64,000 nt of DNA from Streptococcus halichoeri (GCF_009870755.1 NZ_WLZU01000002.1:1-64000); one strand, 5' to 3'; counted from the first letter of the stretch, positions 16,095 through 25,404 are shown. A program made the numbers and translations. Notes: a model not told the origin generated them from the letters alone.

Positions 16095-16179
16095 ATTATG
16101 TGCTAAAAACTAAAAATACAAACCCCTCCTATCACCCATTAAAGCGCTTCCTACGCCGCAATCATAAGTTTATAAGCCC

Positions 16180-16215
16180 GTCAATTCCTGACCTTAAGTA
16201 TATATATATACTGAT
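16180..16215 (+). promoter_or_regulatory. M-like gene 1 promoter with (TA)6 tract
   Basis: CCTGACCTTAAG is followed by (TA)6 at 16199-16210 and CTG. TATACT at the tract end is a likely -10 box, and no good -35 is visible, suggesting dependence on an activator such as Mga. About 100 nt upstream of the tract is homologous to the promoter of the next gene. The tract ends 50 nt before the start codon. Confidence 0.65.
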
Positions 16216-16259
16216 GGGTGCTGTAAAAAAGCTTAGAAATGAAAAGGAGATTAAAGACT

Positions 16260-17903
16260 ATGGCGAAAAGTCATTGGAATTGGACGAAAAAGGCAGTGTT
16301 AACAGGCCTTGTCGTCAGTGCGGGCTTACTAAGTGGTCAGGAAATAGTAAAAGCAACGGCTGTGACGAATCCAAATGTAGCCCGTGCATGGGAATTAAAG
16401 ATAAAGGCTGATAACATAGAGAAAGCAGCAAAGCAAATATCTATGGAAGCAACTAGAGTAGCAGGACAAGCCGCTCATACTTCTGAAGAGCAATTTTTAA
16501 AAGAATATACAGAACTAATAGAACAACTAGAAGATATTACTCATGAACAAAGGATTGCAAATTTTGACGGTGCATTTGATTTTGCATTAAAGGAAATAGA
16601 AGAAGAAAAAGAGAAAGTTGCTGAATTAACTTCTGAAAAGGCCAAGCTAACTGAACAAGTAAAAAAGGGGAGAACAGAAACAGAGGAACTAAAAGGTGAG
16701 CGTCAAAAGCTTCAAACTAATTTAGAAAATTCACAAAACAAAAATGCTGGATTAGAGACTAAAATAAAAGACTTACAAGCAAAGTCTGAACACACTGAAC
16801 AGTCTTTAAAAGCAAGTCAAGAGAAAGTGAAAGAACTTGGTGAAAAAATCACCGAGTCAACTAAGCAAAATCAAGACTTGAAAACTAAACTTGATAAAGA
16901 TGAAAAGGATTTAGTTGCTCTTAAAGCAAAATTTGACACAACCGAAGCAGCTAACACTGAAGCAAAAGCTAAGCTGCAAGCTGAATTAGAGGCTAAGAAA
17001 ACTGAGGTCAGTGACTTACAAGCTAAAGTGACTGAAAGCCAAGCCACTGTGGATAAGCTAACCTCTGAAAAGCAAGCGGCTGAGAGTCAGGTTTCTGCCT
17101 TAACTGCTGAAAAAGAGCAGCTCACCAAGGACAAGGCAGAAGTTGAGGCTAAGCTGCAAGACCAAAGCAAGCTTAGTGAGCAAGAAAAAGCGCAACTGGA
17201 GCAAAAACTAGCTGATGTGCAAGCAAAAATCACTGAAAAGGAAAACGCTATCAAAGGTCTTGAAAGTAAGCTGGCTGAAACAAGTGACAAGCTTAAGGAC
17301 TTAAGCAGCCTCAGCTCCGAAGAAAAAGCCAAACTCCAACAAGAATTGCAAGATTTGATGGCTAAGCTAGATATGCTCAAAAAAGAGCAAGAGAAAGCAC
17401 CAAGCACTCCTGAAACACCTCAAGTTCCTGAAGTGAAACCTGAGGACCAACCAGCTGAACCTATGGAGCCGGAAAGCAAACCGGAAGTTCCAAGTCAGCC
17501 AGACGTACCTCAAATGCCAGAGGTAACGCCTGCGCCTAAACCAGCACCAGAGCTGCCTCAAGCTCCGGAAACTAAACCTGAAACGCCACAAACATCTCCA
17601 AAAGCTGACAAGAAACCAGGCACACCGGAGCAACCGGAAATCAAGCCAGCTCCAACCCCTGCTATTCCGGAAGTTAAACCAAGTGCACCACACACTCCTG
17701 AAAAACCAGGCCAAGGCAAACCAGCGGCATCAAAAGCTAACCACGCAACAACTCCTGCTGCTCCACACATGCCAGCACCAAGTGCAAACACTGCTGCGCA
17801 CTTGCCACAAACAGGTGATAGTGTCAACCCATTCTTCACCGTAGCTGCTCTATCTGTCATTGCTTCTGCTGGCGTACTTGCCGCTAAACGCAAAGAAGAC
17901 TAG
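16260..17903 (+). CDS. LPXTG coiled-coil (M-like) surface protein 1
   Basis: 547 aa from the ATG at 16260 (AAGGAG 10 nt upstream; an earlier ATG lacks spacing). Signal peptide MAKSHWNWTKKAVLTGLVVS, cleaved near VKA, without the YSIRK motif. Then a variable N-terminal region (to about residue 100), a long heptad coiled coil (about 105-370) with repeats around ELQAKVTESQAT, a Pro-rich PEVKP/PAPELP wall-spanning domain, and the sorting signal LPQTG with hydrophobic segment and AAKRKED tail. It should be attached to peptidoglycan by sortase A. M and M-like proteins bind fibrinogen, IgG, plasminogen or complement regulators; the ligand cannot be read from the sequence. First of three tandem paralogues, as in mrp-emm-enn. 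Confidence 0.9.
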   Translation: MAKSHWNWTKKAVLTGLVVSAGLLSGQEIVKATAVTNPNVARAWELKIKADNIEKAAKQISMEATRVAGQAAHTSEEQFLKEYTELIEQLEDITHEQRIANFDGAFDFALKEIEEEKEKVAELTSEKAKLTEQVKKGRTETEELKGERQKLQTNLENSQNKNAGLETKIKDLQAKSEHTEQSLKASQEKVKELGEKITESTKQNQDLKTKLDKDEKDLVALKAKFDTTEAANTEAKAKLQAELEAKKTEVSDLQAKVTESQATVDKLTSEKQAAESQVSALTAEKEQLTKDKAEVEAKLQDQSKLSEQEKAQLEQKLADVQAKITEKENAIKGLESKLAETSDKLKDLSSLSSEEKAKLQQELQDLMAKLDMLKKEQEKAPSTPETPQVPEVKPEDQPAEPMEPESKPEVPSQPDVPQMPEVTPAPKPAPELPQAPETKPETPQTSPKADKKPGTPEQPEIKPAPTPAIPEVKPSAPHTPEKPGQGKPAASKANHATTPAAPHMPAPSANTAAHLPQTGDSVNPFFTVAALSVIASAGVLAAKRKED

Positions 17904-17960
17904 ACAGATTTACACAGATAACATTTCTACTCCGTAAGATAAAACCTTAGTGATTAACAA

Positions 17961-17996
17961 AATGGCTTTCCATAATTTCTGTGGAAAGTCATTTTT
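17961..17996 (+). terminator. Terminator after M-like gene 1
   Basis: AAATGGCTTTCCA / TGGAAAGTCATTT arms with one mismatch, then TT; separates the first and second surface-protein genes, so each has its own transcript. Confidence 0.7.
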
Positions 17997-18089
17997 GCTG
18001 GCTTAAACTGCTGTTGTGATTCCCCAAAAACCCTTCATATCAACCTTAAAACGTTTCCTAATGCTTTAATCATAACTTTGCAAGCCCGG

Positions 18090-18125
18090 CAAATCCTGAG
18101 CTTAAGTATATATATATATACTGGA
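18090..18125 (+). promoter_or_regulatory. M-like gene 2 promoter with (TA)7 tract
   Basis: CCTGAGCTTAAG then (TA)7 at 18107-18120 and CTGG. It is nearly the same as the gene 1 promoter but one TA longer. The tract ends 49 nt before the ATG. Confidence 0.65.
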
Positions 18126-18169
18126 GGTTGCCGTAAAAAGCTTAGAAATGAAAAGGAGATTAATTTAAT

Positions 18170-19498
18170 ATGGCAAAACACCATTGGAGCAAAAAGGCGG
18201 TCCTAACAACTCTAGCCATCAGTGCAGGGCTGCTGAGTGGGCAGGGAAGTGTAAAGGCAGATACTGATGTCGAACATGCAAAATCCATGATTCAAGCTGC
18301 TATGGATCTTGGTAATAAAATACTTTGGTTACGCGACCATACTAGAAATTTGAAACAAGCCGTTACAACCCAACCAAGAAATATAGACCAATTAAAACGG
18401 CTAAGTGAAATTGTTGAAAACGATATAGACACCATAACTCATGGAAAAGCTTTAGAACAAGCAATTAACGAGTGGCATCAGCGCGGTGAAGAAAATAAAG
18501 AATTAACTACAGCAAATCAAAAGTTAAACGAGCAAAATGAAAAATTAAATCAAGACATTATCAATGCTCAAAAAGAGAATCATGCCTTAAAAGTTAAGGA
18601 AGGTGAACTTACTGATGAGCTTAATAAAACTAAAACAACCAATAAACAACTTGAAGATAAAATTAGTGAAAATGAAAAAGCTCTAACAGATAGTGCAAAA
18701 CAGGTTGAAACTCTTAATGAAGAAATTAAAAATTCTACTGAAGCGAGAAACAACTTGCAATCTCAGCTTGAAAGTAAACAAAAAGATTTAACTGACCTTC
18801 AACAACGTTTTGATAGAACTACAGAAGATAATAAAGAAGAAAAAGCGAAACTTCAATCCGAACTAGAAAACAAGAAAACTGAAGTAGCTGAACTACAAGC
18901 CAAAGTAACTGAAAGCCAAGCTACTCTTGATAAGCTAACTGCCGAAAAAGCTGAGGCTGAGGCGAAAGTTAACAGCTTGACAAGTGAAAAAGCTGACATT
19001 GAGGCGAAGCTTAACAGCCAAACTGAGCTTAGCGAAGAGGAAAAAACTAAGCTTAAAGAACAGTTGGCTGATGTGCAAGCGAAAATCGCTGAGAAAGACG
19101 CTTCAATCAAGTCGCTTGAAGGTCAGCTTGACGCCCTCAAACAGCAGGAGCAAGAAAAAACTCCGGAAACTAAACCTGAAACGCCAAAAGCACCTGAAAC
19201 TGGTAAACCAGGCACTCCGGAGAAACCGGAAATCAAGCCGGCTCCAACTCCTGCTATTCCGGAAGTGAAACCAAGCACACCACACACTCCGGAAAAACCA
19301 GGTAAGGCTCAACCAGCGGCGCCAAAAGCCCACCACGCAGCTACTCCTACTACTCCACACATGCCGGCACCAATTGCACACACTGCTGCACAATTGCCAC
19401 AAACTGGTGAGGCTGCGACCAACCCATTCTTCACTGTGGCAGCTCTCTCTATCATTGCTTCTGCCGGCGTTCTTGCCACTAAACGCAAAGAAGACTAG
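18170..19498 (+). CDS. LPXTG coiled-coil (M-like) surface protein 2
   Basis: 442 aa. Signal peptide MAKHHWSKKAVLTTLAISAG ends near VKA and is closely related to that of protein 1. The variable region runs to about residue 95, followed by heptad coiled coil to about 325 with the shared ELQAKVTESQATLDKLTAEK block, then a shorter Pro-rich region (KPGTPEKPEIKPAPTPAIPE) and sorting signal LPQTGEAATNPFF with a TKRKED tail. It has about 100 fewer residues than protein 1, mainly in the coil and wall-spanning part. AAGGAG lies 11 nt before the ATG. Ligand unknown. Confidence 0.9.
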   Translation: MAKHHWSKKAVLTTLAISAGLLSGQGSVKADTDVEHAKSMIQAAMDLGNKILWLRDHTRNLKQAVTTQPRNIDQLKRLSEIVENDIDTITHGKALEQAINEWHQRGEENKELTTANQKLNEQNEKLNQDIINAQKENHALKVKEGELTDELNKTKTTNKQLEDKISENEKALTDSAKQVETLNEEIKNSTEARNNLQSQLESKQKDLTDLQQRFDRTTEDNKEEKAKLQSELENKKTEVAELQAKVTESQATLDKLTAEKAEAEAKVNSLTSEKADIEAKLNSQTELSEEEKTKLKEQLADVQAKIAEKDASIKSLEGQLDALKQQEQEKTPETKPETPKAPETGKPGTPEKPEIKPAPTPAIPEVKPSTPHTPEKPGKAQPAAPKAHHAATPTTPHMPAPIAHTAAQLPQTGEAATNPFFTVAALSIIASAGVLATKRKED

Positions 19499-19620
19499 TC
19501 AGAGCAGCTCTAGCCACGCTATTGGCACAACCGCCACTCTTCTATAATCCTTTCAAAGCAAAAAAGGGGGGCTACTCTCTCCTATCGGCCCTCACTCTAA
19601 AAACCAATTCCAATGACAAG

Positions 19621-19653
19621 CTTTCCACGATACCTAGCGTGGAAAGTTTTTTT
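19621..19653 (+). terminator. Terminator after M-like gene 2
   Basis: CTTTCCACG / CGTGGAAAG arms, 8-nt loop, then seven T. Confidence 0.85.
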
Positions 19654-19737
19654 GCTCTGCCAAATTACCTCTCAAATCCAGCCAATCAAAGCTACAATTG
19701 TATTAGATTATCCAATCACAAGTTTAAAAATAAAGCA

Positions 19738-19813
19738 AAATCTGACCTTAAGGTTATATATATATATATATATATATATATACTGATGGACGAGCCTGAA
19801 ACCGTGGTTTCAG
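19738..19813 (+). promoter_or_regulatory. M-like gene 3 promoter with (TA)14 tract and palindrome
   Basis: TCTGACCTTAAGG precedes (TA)14 at 19755-19782 and CTG. The TA run is twice as long as in the other copies. A perfect hairpin, CTGAAACC-GT-GGTTTCAG (19796-19813), follows in the leader, and the tract ends about 90 nt before the ATG instead of 50. Confidence 0.65.
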
Positions 19814-19871
19814 ATTACAAGAAGTGGAAAAATACCTTGCTTTAGATATTTGGAGAGAAAAGGAAGAAACA

Positions 19872-21638
19872 ATGAAACAACGAACTGCCGTCAAAACCCT
19901 GTGCCGTCAGGTACTAGCCACTAGCCTCTTGGCTGTCAGCTTCCTAGGTGCTGCCGGCCTAGGCCAAACCGCTTACGCGGAGGAGAAATATCAGGGGCTG
20001 AAATCTTTATTGGAAAGTGTTTCTAAGACTGGTAACTTTAATACTGAACAATTTAAAAAATTAGTGAAGACCGCTGATGTTACAACTTTAACTGACCTTT
20101 TAGCTCTGTTTGCTGGTCCTGACACTATTAATGGAAAAACAGATATACCACAGTCACTTACTGTTAAATATGGCTACCCCATGGGAGAGATTACCAAGAA
20201 AAACGGGAATGTTAGACAAGTGGTTTTTGAAGAATTTTCACAGCGCTTTAAAGATAAAGAAGAAGCTGTAAAAAACTATATTCAAAAGAGAGATGAATGG
20301 GTAGAAGTTAACAGAGAGCTCGTACAAGAACAGCAAAAAACCCAACGACAGCGTGAAGAGCTAGAAACAACTAAAAAGCAACTAAATGACAGTCAATCAG
20401 AACGGACAAAACTTTCAACTCAGTTAGCAGAAACGAATAAAGCTAAGTCTGCCCTCGACGCACAAATGAAAACTTTGCAAGCCAAAGCTCAAGAAACAGA
20501 GACAGCGTTAGCAAAGAGCAAGCAAACCGTTCAAGAACTTAACACCCAGATAGTTGATTCCACAAAGAAAAACAATGAACTGACAGAGCAACTGCAAAAT
20601 GAGCAAACCAAGTTGTCCACTCTTCAAGAAAAACTTAAAACAAGCGCTGCTCAAAACGAAGAAGAAAAAGCTAAGCTGCAGTCCCAATTACAGGCTCAGC
20701 AAGCGCAAGTGGCTGAGTTGCAAGCCAAAGTGGCCCAATCCACCCAAAAAGTTCAAGAACTGGAAGCCGCTAAAAAGGCAGCAGACGAGAAAGTCTCCAG
20801 TCTAACGAAGGAAAAAGCCGAGACAGAGGCGAAACTGCAAGAGCAAGGCAACCTCAGCACAACTGAGAAGGCTAAGCTAGAAGAAAAGGTTAGACAGCTG
20901 GATGCACAAATCAAGGAAAAAGAAACTGCTATCAAGACCCTTGAAGGCAAGCTAGCTGAATCAACTCAGTCTATTCAAAAACTAGAAGCTGACAAGGCCC
21001 GGGTCGAGTCTAAGCTCAAAGAACAAGACAAGCTGAGCCAAGCAGATAAAGACAAACTGCAAAAAGAGTTGGATGCTTTAAATGCTCAACTGAACACTCT
21101 TAAAAAAGAGCAGGACAAAGCTCCAAGCAGCCCGGAAATGCCTAAGGCTCCTGAGACTAAGCACGAGGAAAAACCAGCTGAACCGAAAGCTCCAGAAAGC
21201 AAACCCGAAGTTCCAAGTCAGCCAGATGTCCCTCATGTACCAGAGGTGACACCTGCGCCTAAACCGGCACCAGAGCTGCCTAAAGCTCCGGAAACTAAGC
21301 CTCAAGCTCCGGAAACTAAGCCTCAAGCTCCACACACTCCAAAAGCTGACAAGAAACCAGGCACACCGGAGCAACCGGAAATCAAGCCGGCTCCGACTCC
21401 TGCTGTTCCGGAAAAACCAAGTGCACCGCACACTCCGGAAAAACCAGGCAAAGGCAAACCAACGGCACCAAAAGCTAACCACGCAGCAACGCCTGCTACT
21501 CCACACATGCCAGCACAAAACACTGCTGCGCACTTGCCACAAACGGGTGACGCTGCGACCAGTCCATTCTTCTCCGTGGCTGCTTTGTCTATCATGGCTT
21601 CTGCTGGTGTGCTTGCTACTAAACGCAAGAAAGACTAA
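19872..21638 (+). CDS. LPXTG coiled-coil (M-like) surface protein 3
   Basis: 588 aa from the ATG at 19872 (AAAGGA 7 nt upstream); an earlier ATG at 19824 has no ribosome site. Its signal peptide (MKQRTAVKTLCRQVLATSLL, ending AYA) is unlike those of proteins 1 and 2. An N-terminal domain of about 120 residues follows, then a long Gln/Glu/Lys coiled coil (about 140-430). The Pro-rich region has tandem KAPETKPQAPETKPQAP units. The sorting signal is LPQTGDAATSPFF with a TKRKKD tail. The C-terminal third is close to proteins 1 and 2 while the N-terminal part is unrelated, a typical M-family mosaic. Confidence 0.9.
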   Translation: MKQRTAVKTLCRQVLATSLLAVSFLGAAGLGQTAYAEEKYQGLKSLLESVSKTGNFNTEQFKKLVKTADVTTLTDLLALFAGPDTINGKTDIPQSLTVKYGYPMGEITKKNGNVRQVVFEEFSQRFKDKEEAVKNYIQKRDEWVEVNRELVQEQQKTQRQREELETTKKQLNDSQSERTKLSTQLAETNKAKSALDAQMKTLQAKAQETETALAKSKQTVQELNTQIVDSTKKNNELTEQLQNEQTKLSTLQEKLKTSAAQNEEEKAKLQSQLQAQQAQVAELQAKVAQSTQKVQELEAAKKAADEKVSSLTKEKAETEAKLQEQGNLSTTEKAKLEEKVRQLDAQIKEKETAIKTLEGKLAESTQSIQKLEADKARVESKLKEQDKLSQADKDKLQKELDALNAQLNTLKKEQDKAPSSPEMPKAPETKHEEKPAEPKAPESKPEVPSQPDVPHVPEVTPAPKPAPELPKAPETKPQAPETKPQAPHTPKADKKPGTPEQPEIKPAPTPAVPEKPSAPHTPEKPGKGKPTAPKANHAATPATPHMPAQNTAAHLPQTGDAATSPFFSVAALSIMASAGVLATKRKKD

Positions 21639-21659
21639 TCACCCCCACTAACTAAAACT

Positions 21660-21687
21660 CCTGATACTATTTTTCAATAGTATCAGG
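21660..21687 (+). terminator. Terminator after M-like gene 3
   Basis: CCTGATACTATT / AATAGTATCAGG perfect 12-nt arms with a 4-nt loop. Two more hairpins lie downstream, at 21736-21767 (arms AAGGCTTCCCAT/ATGGGAAGCCTT, then TTT) and about 21799-21828; they fill the gap before cfa. Confidence 0.8.
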
Positions 21688-21999
21688 TGCCACCTTCTCC
21701 TACGTACCTCTTGGCACCTAGAGTCATATCACAACAAGGCTTCCCATTTGAAAAGATGGGAAGCCTTTTGCGTACGACATGCCCGTCGTACTCAAAAAAC
21801 GAGCTTCCCTTTGTGGGTTAGCTCGTTCCTTGTAACCTGGACTGGTTTTAAGCCAGCCTTAAGTTGACAACTTTTCGTACGATGAAAAAATGTTATGAAA
21901 ACCTTGTTATATTAATTGATAAACCTCTTTTCAATGTTTAGTGACCTATTGCTGGATGAAGGATGAGTACCAATCATTCTAATCATACCACTGTTTATC

Positions 22000-22767
22000 T
22001 TATTTCAAAGCTGCTTGCAATGCAGCGTTTAGATTAGCAATTTCTTGGTCAACTTCTTGAACTGTTGCAGTAGGATTTAATTGGACACCTACTGCATGTG
22101 TGATAGCTTTGTTTAAGGTATTGTAAACCGCAAAGCTCTTAACATTTAACACTTTTTGGTCTCTTTGGATACGTGTTTGCCAGATGGCTTTATCTAATTT
22201 GGCTTTGGTATAAATAGTTGCTTTATCTGTTGGCTTCAAATCAGGATAAGTCAATACGGCTTGTTCTACTTTTTTAACTTCGGCCACTTGGGCTTTGATG
22301 GCATCTACAGATGCAAATGGATCGGCAATGCGAATCACTAATTTGGTGATAGCAAAGCCCATATCAATATTGGCTTGGCTAACTTTGTTTGCTAAATGTT
22401 GGGTTGAAAATGTGATGGCTTCAATAACGTCGGATAAGGCCTCTACACGAACGCCAATTGAGCTTAAATCATAAATGGAAGCAGGGTTAACTTCTAAAGA
22501 CGTTTTTAGTTTTTCTACAGTGTCAAGAGCCGTGGTGACGGGTTGTTCAATATCAGTACCTTTAACATCATCTTTGATAGCTTTCAATTGAGCACCATCT
22601 TGATTTAATTGTTGTTTAAGCTGCTGATTTTGAATGTTGACTTGACTAATGGTTATTGGACTAGTAGCCTGGTCTGCATGTGCTTTTAAAACTGCGGGAG
22701 AAAATAAGGTAATCCCTGCAGCTAGCATGGCACCAGACAAATAGAGCATATGTTTTTTGATTGTCAT
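22000..22767 (-). CDS. cfa: CAMP factor, secreted pore-forming co-haemolysin
   Basis: 255 aa. Signal peptide ending KAHADQ, then the full CAMP factor domain (EKLKTSLEVNPASIYDLSSI, DVIEAITFSTQHLANKVSQA, FAITKLVIRIADPFASVDAI, KAITHAVGVQLNP). It oligomerises on membranes pre-treated by sphingomyelinase and can bind GPI anchors or IgG Fc weakly. Length equals the S. agalactiae Cfb protein. AGGAGGGG lies about 7 nt before the ATG. Confidence 0.97.
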   Translation of the reverse strand: MTIKKHMLYLSGAMLAAGITLFSPAVLKAHADQATSPITISQVNIQNQQLKQQLNQDGAQLKAIKDDVKGTDIEQPVTTALDTVEKLKTSLEVNPASIYDLSSIGVRVEALSDVIEAITFSTQHLANKVSQANIDMGFAITKLVIRIADPFASVDAIKAQVAEVKKVEQAVLTYPDLKPTDKATIYTKAKLDKAIWQTRIQRDQKVLNVKSFAVYNTLNKAITHAVGVQLNPTATVQEVDQEIANLNAALQAALK

Positions 22768-23288
22768 AGTTGCCCCTCCTAAATTAAAATGTTGTATACT
22801 GCAGTATTTTAACTTATAGGTACCTACACCTGTATCATACTCTTTAATCAGAATGCCGTCAACACAATACTTTAAGCGTTTTCTTTAGCGATAGCCATTT
22901 ACAGATTAAATTTGTCATGAAATTAAATTACTCATTTTTGTATAATGATTCATAGGGGATGATAATTCTAATTTTCTGACTTTTATCTTTGATGCGGCCC
23001 ATTCTGATGCTGTCGCTTTTTATGATTTAGCTGCTAAAGCTAAATATGTCAGAACATTCGCGTTACTTAACTTGTTTTTTAACGAGCATTTATTCATGCT
23101 TTTTTAAAAAAATAAATTTTCTATTCATAAAATTTAAGCAGCCTAAAAAAAGCTATTAAAGGGGGTTATCTTTTGCAAAAACTGCCCTAATCAGCTCCCT
23201 TATGGGCTTTTGCTCACTTGCTGCTCCTTGTCTTTGCCGGTGTACCACAGCCCCTGGCGAAGCAGGGAAGGCCCAAAGCCCTCCTGGT
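22768..23288. other. Intergenic region upstream of cfa
   Basis: About 520 nt. It holds the cfa upstream sequence with a small palindrome TACTGCAGTA. On the plus strand, about 22956-23106 is a start-less open stretch (FIFDAAHSDAVAFYDLAAK and onward) that looks like a protein fragment but matches no family I know. Nothing else seen. Confidence 0.35.
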
Positions 23289-24650
23289 TTACTTGTTTTC
23301 TTTTGATCTGATGGCTAGGAACAAGCCCAAGGCTGCCAGTCCACTAATCACACTGTACGTAAACTGAAAGCCGGCTTCAAGTGTCTTTTGCATTCCCATA
23401 ATACTGACAAAAACAGCCGTCCCAATAGCAGCAAAGAGTTGACGACTAGAGCTATTCATGGCACTGCCATGGGGAATCAAGGATAAAGGCAAGGCATTCA
23501 TAGCTTTAGCTGTTAGAGGGGTTAGGATAAAGGCATTGCCGGTCATCAAAATCATAAAATTAATTATGATAGCATAGGGCTGAGATGCAGCCGTTAGGTG
23601 CGATAAGAGCAAGCTACCTGTTAAGATTAAAAGCATGCCTGAAACGGCAAAGACCTTGCCGCCCCATTTGTCATAAAGGCGACCGGTGATTGGCGCTAAA
23701 AGCCCCATCAATAAGCCACCTGGCAAGATTATCAGACCACTTTGCAGAGCTGTTAATCCCCTAATTTTTTGAATATAAATTGGCATGAGGGTCATCGAAC
23801 TATTGAAAATCATAAACATGATAATAATCATCAGGCAGGATTCAACAAAAGTCGAAGACCTCAAAACGGCCATATCCAGCATGGGATTTTCTAGCTGTTT
23901 TTGCCGGCGCACATACCAAAAGAGGGCCAAGAGAGATAGACCGATTAGGCCCCAGAGCCAGGCCTTGGAAAAGCCAATTCTGCTAGCTGTGCTAAAGCCA
24001 TAGAGTAAGCCGCCAAAGGAAACAGTCGACAACACAACCGAAAGCACATCTAACTGCGAAGCATTGGTTAAGGTGAGGTTTTTTACCAGAAAAAGGCTAA
24101 CGCCGACATTTAAAAGCATCGCCACTAGAACAAAGACGAAGATCGCAGGCCAATGATAAAAGCTTAGAATCCAGCCGGCTAAGGTCGGGCCAAGGGCAGG
24201 TGAAAATCCGGTAATTAAGCCAAAAATCCCCATGGCCACTCCTCGTTCTTTAACCGAATAAGCCGTTAATAAGACCACCTGCATTAAGGGAATCAAAATA
24301 CCCGCTCCGATTGCTTGGATTGCCCGGCCCAAAAGCAAAAGCAAAAAGGTCGGACTAACAAGGCAAAGGAGCGACCCCAGCATGAATAAAAGCGTAGCTG
24401 TAAAATACAATTGCCGCGTTGAATAATTGGAGGTGAGGTAGGCTGATATGGGAATCATAATCCCATTAATCAGCATAAAAATCGTGGTGACCCACTGGGC
24501 GGAACTTAAGGTTAGGTGAAAAGACACCATCATATCTGGCAAAGCTGTCGCTAATAAGGTCTGATTTAAAACGGCGATAAAAGACCCTAGCATCATTGTT
24601 AGCACTGCTAAATTCCGCTGCCGGGCGCTTATGTTTAAAGGCTGTGACAT
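23289..24650 (-). CDS. DHA2-family (EmrB/QacA-type) drug:H+ antiporter
   Basis: 453 aa with about 14 membrane spans. MFS motifs include LNQTLLATALPDMM (motif D1), GRAIQAIGAGILIPLMQ and the motif C-like GFSPALGPTLAGWI. Expected to export lipophilic drugs or dyes. Starts at ATG 24650 with AGGAGAG upstream. Divergent from an isochorismatase-like gene across a palindrome-rich spacer; no regulator gene is adjacent. Confidence 0.88.
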   Translation of the reverse strand: MSQPLNISARQRNLAVLTMMLGSFIAVLNQTLLATALPDMMVSFHLTLSSAQWVTTIFMLINGIMIPISAYLTSNYSTRQLYFTATLLFMLGSLLCLVSPTFLLLLLGRAIQAIGAGILIPLMQVVLLTAYSVKERGVAMGIFGLITGFSPALGPTLAGWILSFYHWPAIFVFVLVAMLLNVGVSLFLVKNLTLTNASQLDVLSVVLSTVSFGGLLYGFSTASRIGFSKAWLWGLIGLSLLALFWYVRRQKQLENPMLDMAVLRSSTFVESCLMIIIMFMIFNSSMTLMPIYIQKIRGLTALQSGLIILPGGLLMGLLAPITGRLYDKWGGKVFAVSGMLLILTGSLLLSHLTAASQPYAIIINFMILMTGNAFILTPLTAKAMNALPLSLIPHGSAMNSSSRQLFAAIGTAVFVSIMGMQKTLEAGFQFTYSVISGLAALGLFLAIRSKENK

Positions 24651-24708
24651 TTCTCTACTCTCCTTGAAATCTTTTTACTTGAAAATGGCTTCAAATTCAT
24701 TTACGATA

Positions 24709-24740
24709 GTATTATAATACCACTATGTAGTGATATATCA
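24709..24740. promoter_or_regulatory. Palindromic operator-like sites in divergent spacer
   Basis: Two adjacent palindromes, TATTATAATA (24710-24719) and CACTATGTAGTG (24721-24732), lie between the pump and the hydrolase genes. They look like binding sites of a TetR/MarR/PadR-type repressor, but no such gene is next to them. Confidence 0.4.
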
Positions 24741-24828
24741 ACTAATAGGGCTCGCGCTTTTAGTGGTAGCAAGCCAAAGCAACACTACCACAGCTCAGCA
24801 ATTGAAGAAATGAAAAGAGGAAACAACA

Positions 24829-25404
24829 ATGGATATGCGTAAAACTGCTCTGATTTTAATCGACTTACAAAAAGGCATCTTAGACATGCCGACGGTCCCC
24901 CATCAGGTGCCAACGGTCCTTGCGAATGCCAAAACTTTAGTTGATTTTTTCCGGGAAAATGAGGCCTTTATTGCCTTTGTCCGCGTTCAGTTCCATGATG
25001 GCAAAGATAAGCTCGCGCCAAATGCCATGCAAGCCTTGCCGGGCAAAGACACGGCGGCTGATTTTTCTGACTTTGCGCCAGCACTTGGTGTCACAGACAA
25101 TGACTATATTGTGAATAAACGTGGCTTTAGCGGTTTTTTTGGTACAGACTTAGACCTGCAACTACGCCGTAGGGGGATTGAGACTCTGGTCCTTGGGGGT
25201 ATTTCTACCCACGCTGCGGTGGATTCAACAGCAAGAGACGCTTACCAATATGCCTATAATCAATATTTTATTACAGATGCGATGGCTGCTGCTCGTCTAG
25301 AGCTGCATGATTTTCCCATCCAAAACGTCTTTCCAGTTATGGGGCAAACCCTAACCACCCAGGCATTTTTGGAGCTGGCTAAAAGCCCAGCCGCAAAGGA
25401 CTAA
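24829..25404 (+). CDS. Isochorismatase-fold protein lacking the usual Cys
   Basis: 191 aa, isochorismatase-like (cysteine hydrolase) fold: ALILIDLQKGILD supplies the catalytic Asp, VNKRGFSGFFGTDLD contains the conserved Lys-like segment, then LGGISTHAAVDSTARDA. In most amidohydrolases of this family the last motif reads TNxCVESTARDA; here Ala occupies the Cys position, so nicotinamidase-type chemistry is not expected. Members without Cys include true isochorismatases and inactive homologues. Divergent from an efflux pump, a frequent pairing in Firmicutes. Confidence 0.8.
   Translation: MDMRKTALILIDLQKGILDMPTVPHQVPTVLANAKTLVDFFRENEAFIAFVRVQFHDGKDKLAPNAMQALPGKDTAADFSDFAPALGVTDNDYIVNKRGFSGFFGTDLDLQLRRRGIETLVLGGISTHAAVDSTARDAYQYAYNQYFITDAMAAARLELHDFPIQNVFPVMGQTLTTQAFLELAKSPAAKD

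Noticed and set aside
17087..17893. Long ORFs antisense to the M-like genes
   Set aside because: They arise from repetitive Lys/Glu/Pro codons on the coding strand.
16180..19813. TA tracts as sequencing artefacts
   Set aside because: Four independent copies share conserved flanks on both sides and the same position relative to starts, so they are real elements, though exact repeat numbers could be misread.
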